Source: JACRLW01 sp050181465
GTDB lineage: Bacteria; Planctomycetota; UBA1135; UBA2386
Assembly (NCBI GenBank): GCA_050181465.1
Contig: JBFXDD010000033.1
Location: forward strand, 1 to 44,952
DNA length: 44,952 nucleotides
Reading direction: 5' to 3'
Positions 32,676 through 40,981 of the stretch are shown here, piece by piece (position 1 is the stretch's first letter; each line of letters begins with the position of its first letter). The notes below the pieces were generated by a model. That model was not told where the DNA came from and made no database searches. It saw only the letters and a program-made list of their open reading frames with translations. The translations under genes were made by a program, and so were the position numbers.

Positions 32676-33980
32676 ATGGACGTCCAGGTCGAAACGACCG
32701 GCCCGTGCAGCCGTACTGTCACCATCAAGATTCCGCCGTCTCGGGTCGTCGACCACGTGGAGCGGGCCTTCACGCAGGCCTCTCGCCAGGTCCAGATCAA
32801 AGGCTTCCGTCCGGGCAAGGTGCCCCGTGCGGTGATCGAGAAGAAGTTTGGCCCAGGAATCCGCGCCGAGGCCCACAACCAACTGCTGAACGAGTCCTTC
32901 CGAGACGCCTGCCGCGACCACGACATCAAGATCGTTGGCCAGCCCAGGATCGAAGGCCTCGACGAGCAAACGATGGCGCGCGCCGAGCAGGGGATCGAAT
33001 TCAAGGTCCACTGCGACGTCAAGCCGACCATCCAGTTGGGCGAAGTCGAAGGAATCGAGGTCGATGAACGGCCCACCGCGGTGACACCGGAGGACATCCA
33101 GCGCGCCCTGGAACAACTCGCGGATCAGAAGCGCACGCTGGAGACCGTCGAGGAGCCCGCCGGCGAGACCGACTTCCTCCGTTGCGACCTCAGCTACCGC
33201 AACGCCGAGGGCGAGGAGGTCCATCGCCGCGAGAACTCCCAGGTCAACCCGGGGATCCCCATCGCGGGCACCGACCCGGCGGCATTCAAGTCCGCGGTCG
33301 TCGGCAAGGCCAAGGGCGATGAGTTCGAGACCGCGATCCAGTTCTCGCCCCACTTCGAAGTCGAAGCGGTGCGCGGCCAGAGCGGCCGCGTCGTCGGCAA
33401 GGTCCTCGACGTGCAGCGCGTTCAGCGATCCGCGATCGACGACGCGCTCGCCAAGGAGTTCGGCTTCGACGATCTCGAGAAGATGAAGGCCGAGTTGGAT
33501 CGCCAGATCGGCGAGCGGAAGGTCGCCGCCGAGAAGCTTCGTCAGGAAGAGGCGATCTTGACCACCATCGTCGAGCGCACGCCCTTCGATCTTCCACTCA
33601 ACCTTGTGGAACAGCAGTTCGAGTCCGACCTCGCTGCCTATCGCAAGCGCCTCGAGGGCCAGCAGCGGACCAGCGAGGAGATCGACGGCTTGGTCGAGCA
33701 GAATCGCGCCGAGGCCCGCAACGTCGCCGAGCGTCGGATCCGGATGATCTTCCTGCTCGAAGCGATCTCCATGGCGAAGAAGATCGGTGTCGAGGAAAGC
33801 GACATGTATCGCGAGATCGAGGGGATCGCTGCGCAGAACCAGGTCAGCACCGAGCAGGTCGTGGCGCACATGCGCCAGAACGACCTCTTCGGCGAACTCT
33901 CGATGGGGATCCTCGAGCGGAAGATCCGCGAGTTCCTCAGAGACAAGGCGAAGATCACCGATAAGAGCCAGAACGCATGA
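32676..33980 (+). CDS. tig: trigger factor, ribosome-associated chaperone
   Basis: A 434-residue trigger factor with peptidyl-prolyl isomerase activity that docks at the ribosomal exit tunnel. The N-terminal ribosome-binding domain carries the signature QIKGFRPGKVPRAVIEKKFG (about residues 40-59). The FKBP-like domain (about 155-250) is recognisable by GETDFLRCDLSYR and AAFKSAVVGKAKGDEFE, though with few of the canonical FKBP aromatic residues. The C-terminal arms are long helices (QIGERKVAAEKLRQEEAIL, NVAERRIRMIFLLEAISM). Its stop overlaps the clpP start (ATGA), giving the widespread tig-clpP-clpX order. The repeat element lies 109 bp upstream. Confidence 0.96.
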   Translation: MDVQVETTGPCSRTVTIKIPPSRVVDHVERAFTQASRQVQIKGFRPGKVPRAVIEKKFGPGIRAEAHNQLLNESFRDACRDHDIKIVGQPRIEGLDEQTMARAEQGIEFKVHCDVKPTIQLGEVEGIEVDERPTAVTPEDIQRALEQLADQKRTLETVEEPAGETDFLRCDLSYRNAEGEEVHRRENSQVNPGIPIAGTDPAAFKSAVVGKAKGDEFETAIQFSPHFEVEAVRGQSGRVVGKVLDVQRVQRSAIDDALAKEFGFDDLEKMKAELDRQIGERKVAAEKLRQEEAILTTIVERTPFDLPLNLVEQQFESDLAAYRKRLEGQQRTSEEIDGLVEQNRAEARNVAERRIRMIFLLEAISMAKKIGVEESDMYREIEGIAAQNQVSTEQVVAHMRQNDLFGELSMGILERKIREFLRDKAKITDKSQNA

Positions 33981-34606
33981 ACCGAAACGGCGCAGCCCAG
34001 AACGAAGCCCTCGACGCCCAGAACATCCTCATCCCGACGGTCATCGAGAAGACCGGTCGGGGCGAGCGCGCCTGGGACATCTACAGCCGCCTGCTCGAGG
34101 ATCGGATCGTGTTCATCGGTACGCCGATCAACGATCAGGTCGCGAACTCGGTGATCGCGCAGCTCCTGTTCCTGCAGAAGGAGAACAAGAGCCAGGACAT
34201 CCAGGTGTTCTTGAACACCCCGGGTGGCAGCGTGACCGCGGGCCTCGCGATCTACGACACGATGCAATTCGTCCAGTGTCCGGTCGCGACCTATTGCATC
34301 GGTCAAGCGGCTTCGATGGGTGCGGTTCTGCTCGCAGCGGGCACGCCCGGGAAGCGCTTCTCGCTCCCGAATTCGCGCATCATGATCCACCAACCGTGGG
34401 GTGGTGTGCAGGGCACCGCGGCCGACATCTCGATCCAGGCCGAGGAAATCCTTCGCATGAAGGACACGCTCAACAACATCCTGGTGAAGCACACCGGCCA
34501 ACCCAAGGAGCGGGTGGCGCGGGACAGTGACCGCGACTTCTTCATGAGCGCCGCCGAGGCCAAGGCGTACGGACTGGTCGACGACATCGTCGAATCCGCG
34601 AAGTGA
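33977..34606 (+). CDS. clpP: ATP-dependent Clp protease proteolytic subunit
   Basis: A 209-residue serine protease that forms the double-heptamer chamber fed by ClpX or ClpA/C. The catalytic triad is Ser113 (GQAASMGAVLLAAG), His138 (RIMIHQPWGG) and probably Asp187 (DRDFFMSA). The start ATG overlaps the tig stop by 4 nt, implying translational coupling. An N-terminal extension of about 15 residues precedes the conserved IPTVIEKTGRGERAWDIYSRLL. It is followed after 132 bp, with its own -10-like element, by clpX. Confidence 0.98.
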   Translation: MNRNGAAQNEALDAQNILIPTVIEKTGRGERAWDIYSRLLEDRIVFIGTPINDQVANSVIAQLLFLQKENKSQDIQVFLNTPGGSVTAGLAIYDTMQFVQCPVATYCIGQAASMGAVLLAAGTPGKRFSLPNSRIMIHQPWGGVQGTAADISIQAEEILRMKDTLNNILVKHTGQPKERVARDSDRDFFMSAAEAKAYGLVDDIVESAK

Positions 34607-34636
34607 GCCCGGCCGGCGCCGAGTGACCGCACCCGC

Positions 34637-34681
34637 GGCAGCGTCGACGCGCGGCGAGGTTTTCGCGGGCGCGCCGCTGCC
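34637..34681 (+). terminator. possible hairpin between clpP and clpX
   Basis: GGCAGCG (34637-34643) pairs with CGCTGCC (34675-34681) around a long, GC-rich loop. It is a weak terminator or leader structure just before the clpX -10-like element. Confidence 0.25.
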
Positions 34682-34682
34682 C

Positions 34683-34688
34683 TAGAAT
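34683..34688 (+). promoter_or_regulatory. putative -10 element of clpX (TAGAAT)
   Basis: CC-TAGAAT lies 50 nt before the ATG at 34739. It allows clpX-rlmN expression apart from tig-clpP. Confidence 0.45.
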
Positions 34689-34738
34689 AGGACTGCGGAT
34701 CGACCGCCGGGCGGCGGCTCCGGTCTGCTGGCAGGACC

Positions 34739-36057
<1,319 letters not shown>

Positions 36058-36061
<4 letters not shown>

Positions 36062-37179
36062 CGTCGTCGCCTCGCCCGATCGCCCTGACGGAACTCGATG
36101 ACGACGCGCTGACGGCTCTGGTCGTCGAGCGTGGCGGCCGTGCTTTCGTCGGAAAGCAGGTCGCGCATTGGCTCTATCGTCACGGCGCGTCCGACTACGA
36201 GCGGATGCACAACGTATCCAAGGCACTTCGCTCGAGTCTCGCCGCGACTCCGGTGCGCAGTTCGACGGTCGCGGCCGTGGACAGCGCCCGCGACGGCACC
36301 GAGAAGCTGTTGCTGAAGCTGCACGATGGCGAGACCGTCGAGACCGTGATCATCCCCGACGGCGATCGCATCACGCTGTGCGTCTCATCGCAGGTTGGCT
36401 GCCCGGTGGCGTGCATTTTTTGCGCCTCGGGACTCGAGGGAGTTCGACGCAACCTGAGTTCCGGCGAGATCATCGAGCAAGTGCTCCACGCACGAGACCG
36501 CCTCGCGGCGCGGCACCAAGGCCATGCCCCGAGCTACCTGACGAACCTCGTGGTCATGGGACTCGGTGAGCCGCTGCTCAATCTCGACGCGCTGAGCCGC
36601 GCGCTGGATCGGATCAGCGATCCGGATGGCATCGCGCTCGGCGCGCGCCGCATCACGGTGAGCACGAGCGGACTTCCGGCGCGCATGCAGGCCTTCGCAG
36701 CGCTCGAACGCTCCTACAATCTCGCGATCTCGCTGCACGCGGCGGACGACGTGCTGCGCAAGCGACTCGTACCGACTGCGAAGGCGAGCGTCGCGGAGAT
36801 CGTGGCGGCTGCGCGTGCCGTGTTCGAGCAGAGCGGTCGCGAGATCACGTTCGAAGTCGTGCTCCTCGCCGGTGTGAACGATCGCAGCATCGATGCTCGG
36901 CTGCTGGCTCGAGCGATCCATGGCTTCCCGAGCACCGTGAATCTCATCCCATGGAATCCCGTGGATCGGATCGTCGGGCTCGCGCGACCTTCCGACACCG
37001 TAGTGGACCGCTTCGCCGACGAGCTTCGGGCACTCGGTGTGAACGTCACCGTCCGGCGCCAACGCGGCGCGGACCGCAGCGCAGCCTGCGGTCAACTGCG
37101 ACTGCGAAACCTCGACGGCAGTGCGAAGGTCGATGGGGAGCCGCCGCACGAAGCGGCGGTCCAGCCCACCGCGGACTGA
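36058..37179 (+). CDS. rlmN: dual-specificity rRNA/tRNA adenine-C2 methyltransferase RlmN
   Basis: A 373-residue radical SAM enzyme that methylates A2503 of 23S rRNA and A37 of some tRNAs. The iron-sulfur motif CX3CX2C is Cys115, Cys119 and Cys122 (GCPVACIFC). Catalytic Cys108 (ITLCVSS) and the C-terminal SAACGQL cysteine are both present. Other landmarks are NLVVMGLGEPLLNLD, RITVSTSGL, LAISLHAADD and LIPWNPV. The start is a GTG that overlaps the clpX stop (GTGA), so translation is probably coupled. The convergent PDZ gene ends 12 bp beyond it. Confidence 0.96.
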
Positions 37180-37191
37180 GCGGCGCCGCGC

Positions 37192-38460
37192 TCAGCGCTT
37201 CGTCCCGGACGGCGGCGCGTTCTCCGCTTCGACCTCTTCCGACTCCTTCGGCTCGGTCTTGCGAAGCTTCTTCGGCTCGGGCGCATCGTGCCGCTTCTGA
37301 GCTTTCAGGTTCACGGTCTCGCCGTGCCGATTGACCGTGACCAAAACCGCCTCGCCGGCAGGGATCCCCCGCAGAGCGGCGCGCACATCCATGGTGCTGC
37401 GCAACGTGGTGTCACCGATCTTCAGCACGACGTCCTTGGCGCGAAGTTGCAGTGCCGCGGCCAGAGACTCGGGCTCGACTCGCTCGACGAGCAGGCCGAC
37501 CTCCGGTTCGACGCCGAGGAACTCACGAACGGCAGGGTCGAGGTCTGCGACGTAGATACCCAAGCGCTCCCCTTCGGCCGGCGGCACCGCAGTGACGGGC
37601 GGCACGATGTCCACGGCTTCCGGGGCGCTCTCACCGCGTCGCAACCAGCCGAGCGGACCGCGAAGGTCGACGCGGGGCACTCGACCACCGCCCAGACCCG
37701 GCATGTTCCAGCGACCCTGAGCGTCGAGAAACTGCTTGGCAACCTCGGGGTACTTCTCGCGGAAGGTCTCGAGATCCGGCGCCTCGTAGACCTTGCGCTT
37801 CGCGTCGGCACCCTCCCCTTCGCGGACTTCGAGGCGCACACCATCGGGACCGATCTGCATCGACGTCGTGTGGTCGCCGCCATTCCAGAACCCGCCGAAC
37901 GGAACGCCCGGCCGCCCCGGTGCTCCGAAACCGCGTTGCATCTCCTCGACCTGACGCCGCAAGTCCTCCATCTGCTGCTCGAGTTCCTCGAAGCCGCGGA
38001 AGCCTTCGAAGGCCCGGCGCAGTTCAGGATTCGCGTCGGGCTCGTTGTCGCCCTCCCGACCCACCTCCGGACCGGTTTGGTCCGGCGCGATCCGACGCAG
38101 CCGACCGCGTTCAGCGGGAGCGTCCAAGTTGCGCAACAGTCGCCGCGCCCGCCATCGCACCTCCGGATCGTCGTGGTCCTCGGCGGCAACCTCCAAGGCG
38201 GAGCGAGCCGCAGACCCGAACTCCGAGAGCGCGTCTTCGGCAGCCTTGCGCTGCGCGGGCCGCTCGGCCCCCAGCCGCTGGATCCACTGCTCGATCGAGA
38301 GCTTGGGCTTGGACGGCTCGGCCGTTTCGGCTCGCGGCGGCGCTTGCGGCGGCTTGCCGGCCGGATCGTCCTGAGCCCGCACGGATGCGGCGCAACCAAG
38401 GGTCGCGGCGAGCAGAGCAGTCCTGCCCAGCCAGATACGGGTGGTGTCGAACATCGTCAT
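37192..38460 (-). CDS. secreted PDZ-domain protein downstream of the ECF sigma/anti-sigma pair
   Basis: The ATG at 38460 (with AGGA six bases upstream) gives 422 residues; 38454 is an alternative. A signal peptide precedes ASVRAQDDP. An acidic and proline-rich region follows, with a helical HEAT-like stretch (IQRLGAERPAQRKAAEDAL, VRWRARRLLRNLD) and a coiled-coil-like segment (ELEQQMEDLRRQVEEMQRGF). Residues of about 298-390 form a PDZ domain (LGIYVADLDPAVREFLGV, GLLVERVEPESLAAALQLRAKDVVLKIGD), and the tail is Lys/Glu-rich. No protease domain is present, so this is a PDZ adaptor rather than a DegP/HtrA enzyme. It lies 98 bp after the anti-sigma gene on the same strand, which suggests an envelope-stress regulon. 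Confidence 0.75.
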   Translation of the reverse strand: MTMFDTTRIWLGRTALLAATLGCAASVRAQDDPAGKPPQAPPRAETAEPSKPKLSIEQWIQRLGAERPAQRKAAEDALSEFGSAARSALEVAAEDHDDPEVRWRARRLLRNLDAPAERGRLRRIAPDQTGPEVGREGDNEPDANPELRRAFEGFRGFEELEQQMEDLRRQVEEMQRGFGAPGRPGVPFGGFWNGGDHTTSMQIGPDGVRLEVREGEGADAKRKVYEAPDLETFREKYPEVAKQFLDAQGRWNMPGLGGGRVPRVDLRGPLGWLRRGESAPEAVDIVPPVTAVPPAEGERLGIYVADLDPAVREFLGVEPEVGLLVERVEPESLAAALQLRAKDVVLKIGDTTLRSTMDVRAALRGIPAGEAVLVTVNRHGETVNLKAQKRHDAPEPKKLRKTEPKESEEVEAENAPPSGTKR

Positions 38461-38558
38461 GGTGGTCCTCGCGTTGTGTCCTCGCGTCGATCGCATCGCC
38501 GAGGCGATCGCGCGCCGGGTTCAACGACCAGGAGCGACCAAGACTCCGACGGCTCGCC

Positions 38559-39146
38559 TCAGCGCGAGTCGCGAGGACGGGCGCGATCCGCCTTGTCCTG
38601 GATCATGGCGGCCGGTCGCGCAGCTCGTTCACCGGGTGACAACGCGTGCAGGCGCGGCTCGACGACCTCGTCCATCAGGGCGAGTCCCCTGAGGCCACGG
38701 AAGGGTCCGGAGTGGACCGGCATGGTCAAGGCGGAGGGATCGAAGACGAACACGTCGTCCACGGCGAGCGGGGGCGAGCCGAGGAGACTCGAGCGCTCCC
38801 GCGGCTCTTCGCCACGCAGCCCCGAGAGCACGACGCCCACCAGGAACATCGCGGCCAGCGAAGCGGCGAGCAGCAGCCGGGAACGGCGGTGGCGCCGAGG
38901 CTGACGTCCGGCGGCGAGCACGACCTCGGCCTCGAGTTGCTCGAAGAAACGGTCGTCCGGCGGCGGCGCCGACGCGAACGCACCGAAGGCGCGCCCGGCG
39001 GTGAGCGCCACACGCAAGCGGCGTCGACAACCCGCGCAGGCGAGGAGGTGCGTGCGCAACGCCCCCTCGATCCGCGGGGAACCGGTCAACGGCAGATGCA
39101 GCATGCGCCGACGGGCAATCGCGCATTCCTTGGGACCGGGACTCAT
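38559..39146 (-). CDS. membrane-anchored zinc anti-sigma factor
   Basis: A 195-residue protein. The ATG at 39146 overlaps the sigma gene stop (ATGA), a usual arrangement for sigma/anti-sigma pairs. The N-terminal cytoplasmic part has the ZAS motif HX3CX2C at His33, Cys37 and Cys40 (THLLACAGC). One transmembrane helix (SRLLLAASLAAMFLVGVVLSGL, about 92-113) divides it from an extracytoplasmic C-terminal domain of about 80 residues with no known fold. The expected role is to sequester the adjacent ECF sigma factor until a signal from outside the membrane releases it. The N-terminal 10 residues contain a further cysteine (Cys8). Confidence 0.85.
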   Translation of the reverse strand: MSPGPKECAIARRRMLHLPLTGSPRIEGALRTHLLACAGCRRRLRVALTAGRAFGAFASAPPPDDRFFEQLEAEVVLAAGRQPRRHRRSRLLLAASLAAMFLVGVVLSGLRGEEPRERSSLLGSPPLAVDDVFVFDPSALTMPVHSGPFRGLRGLALMDEVVEPRLHALSPGERAARPAAMIQDKADRARPRDSR

Positions 39147-39850
39147 TCGGACACCGCCTCGCCGGTGCGCTCGGCCCACGCATCGCGAAACAACTGGCGA
39201 CCGCGATGGAGCCGCCAGCGTGCCGTCACGTGCGTCACCCCGAGGATCGGCGCGATCTCGCGAGCCGAGAGCCCGTGGATCTCGCGGAGAACCAAGACGG
39301 CGCGAAACTTCGGATCGAGCGAATCGAGCACCTGCCAGACGAGATCGCGCTCCTCCTCCCGTTCGAGGTCGGCGGACGGCCGCGCGAGATCGGTGGGTCG
39401 TTCCTCGAAGTCTTCGATCCCGACCATCCTGGCCGCGCGGCGCTTGCGGAGCGCGTCGATCGCCAGGTTGGTCACGATCCGATAGAACCACGTGTAGAAG
39501 CTGCGCGCGAAGTCGTAGCGATCGAGCGACCGGTGCAGCCGCAGGAACGATTCCTGGACCACGTCGCGGGCGTCCTCGACCGAACCGACTACGTGCCAGG
39601 CGACGTAGAACGCGCGCCGCGAATAGCGTCGCACCAGTTCGCCGAAGGCGTCGGGATCACCGTCGAGGATGCGCCGGATCACCGCGGCGTCGGCGCCGTC
39701 GTCCAAGATCTCCGGACCCCCGCCCGATTGCTGGGCGCCCGCCGCCGCCTCGAGATTCTCGATCTTCCCCACGGCGCGGGGTGTCGCCCCGACGGACCCT
39801 GAGAACTCGAACGGAAGCTCGCGGCGGGGTTGTCGCATGACGTCGGCCAA
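39143..39850 (-). CDS. ECF (RpoE-like) RNA polymerase sigma factor
   Basis: A 235-residue sigma-70 factor of the extracytoplasmic-function group. Sigma region 2 is ALGELVRRYSRRAFYVAWHVVGSVEDARDVVQESFLRLHRSL and FYTWFYRIVTNLAIDALRKRR read in part from residues about 70-140 (DARDVVQESFLRLH, WFYRIVTNLAIDALRKR). Region 4 is VLVLREIHGLSAREIAPILGVTHVTARWRLHRGRQ, seen as an HTH (LSAREIAPILGVT) near residues 190-215. The TTG at 39850 has AAGGA nine bases upstream and is preferred; the ATG at 39838 is the alternative. A flexible N-terminal segment of about 45 residues is unusual for the group. It overlaps the anti-sigma gene. Confidence 0.9.
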   Translation of the reverse strand: MADVMRQPRRELPFEFSGSVGATPRAVGKIENLEAAAGAQQSGGGPEILDDGADAAVIRRILDGDPDAFGELVRRYSRRAFYVAWHVVGSVEDARDVVQESFLRLHRSLDRYDFARSFYTWFYRIVTNLAIDALRKRRAARMVGIEDFEERPTDLARPSADLEREEERDLVWQVLDSLDPKFRAVLVLREIHGLSAREIAPILGVTHVTARWRLHRGRQLFRDAWAERTGEAVSE

Positions 39851-39894
39851 TGGTCGCGTTCCTTACGGAGCGCTGCGGGCGCCGGCGAGACCGT

Positions 39895-40899
39895 TCAGTT
39901 GGATTCTGCCTCGTCCAGCGGCCGGGACGTCGGGATGCCCATCCGACGGAACTTCTCGTAGCGCTGCTCCAGCAGCGTGTCGGTCGGGATGCGGCCGAGC
40001 TCATCGAGCCAGCTCAGGATACGGGCGCGAACGCGCTCGACGGTCTCCTGCGGGTTGCGGTGCGCGCCGCCCAACGGCTCCTCGATCACATCGTCGACCA
40101 AGCCGAAACCGCGCAGGTCCGAGCTCGTCAGGCGAAGCGCCGCAGCCGCTTCGGGAGCCTTCTCGCCGCTCTTCCACAGGATCGCGGCGCAGCCCTCGGG
40201 CGAGATTACCGAGTAGTAGGAGTTCTCCAGAATGCCGACGCGGTCGCCCACACCGATCCCGAGCGCGCCGCCGGACCCACCCTCGCCGATCACCAACGCG
40301 ATGATCGGAACCCGGAGCTGGAACATCTCGAGGATGTTGCGAGCAATCGCGCCGGCCTGCCCCCGCTCTTCGGCCCCGATGCCGGGATAGGCCCCGGGAG
40401 TGTTGATGAAGGTCACGATGGGCAACCCCATCTTCTCCGCCAACTTCATCTTCAAGAGTGCCTTGCGGTAGCCCTCGGGATGAGCACAGCCGAAGTTACA
40501 GGCGAGTCGGTCCTTCACCGTCTTGCCCTTCCGATGGCCCACCAGCAGAAAACGAACCCCGTTCATCTGCGCGAGGCCGGTCACGATCGCGCGGTCGTCG
40601 CCGTAGGTGCGATCGCCGTGCAGCTCGGTGAAGTCATCCAGCATCATCTGGATGTAGTCGGAGGTCATCGGTCGCTCGGCGTGGCGCGCGACCGCGACTC
40701 GCTCCCAAGGGCCGAGGTGTCCGTAGACCTCGGCCGTCTGATTCCGCAGCCGCTCTTCGAGGGCGGCGATCTCGCCGGACAGATCGAGGTGCGTGGTTTG
40801 CGCCAATCGCCACAGCTCGGCGATCTTCTGCTCCATCTCGAGCAGTGGGCGTTCGAAGGCGAGGCCGGTCTGGACTTCGGACGTCTTGGTCTCGGTCAA
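39895..40899 (-). CDS. accA: acetyl-CoA carboxylase carboxyltransferase subunit alpha
   Basis: A 334-residue AccA that, with AccD, transfers carboxyl from biotin to acetyl-CoA to make malonyl-CoA for fatty acid synthesis. The conserved N-terminus LAFERPLLEMEQKIAEL requires the start to lie before residue 12; the only fitting start codon is TTG at 40899, preceded by GGAA. Motifs include DYIQMMLDDFTELHGDRTYGDD, GHRKGKTVKDRLACNFGCAHPEGYRKA, FINTPGAYPGIGAEERGQA and GEGGSGGALGIGVGD. accD is not nearby. A TACACT -10-like element is 30 nt upstream, and purL is divergent. Confidence 0.96.
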   Translation of the reverse strand: MTETKTSEVQTGLAFERPLLEMEQKIAELWRLAQTTHLDLSGEIAALEERLRNQTAEVYGHLGPWERVAVARHAERPMTSDYIQMMLDDFTELHGDRTYGDDRAIVTGLAQMNGVRFLLVGHRKGKTVKDRLACNFGCAHPEGYRKALLKMKLAEKMGLPIVTFINTPGAYPGIGAEERGQAGAIARNILEMFQLRVPIIALVIGEGGSGGALGIGVGDRVGILENSYYSVISPEGCAAILWKSGEKAPEAAAALRLTSSDLRGFGLVDDVIEEPLGGAHRNPQETVERVRARILSWLDELGRIPTDTLLEQRYEKFRRMGIPTSRPLDEAESN

Positions 40900-40929
40900 G
40901 GGATTCCTGGGTTGGGGACTGCGCGGCAG

Positions 40930-40935
40930 AGTGTA
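40930..40935 (-). promoter_or_regulatory. putative -10 element of accA (TACACT)
   Basis: Minus-strand GCGC-TACACT, 30 nt before the TTG start of accA. It is the fourth occurrence of this octamer context in the window. Confidence 0.5.
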
Positions 40936-40981
40936 GCGCGATCGGCTGGAAAGCTCCCCCGCCCGTCGGCATCGTGCTGCC

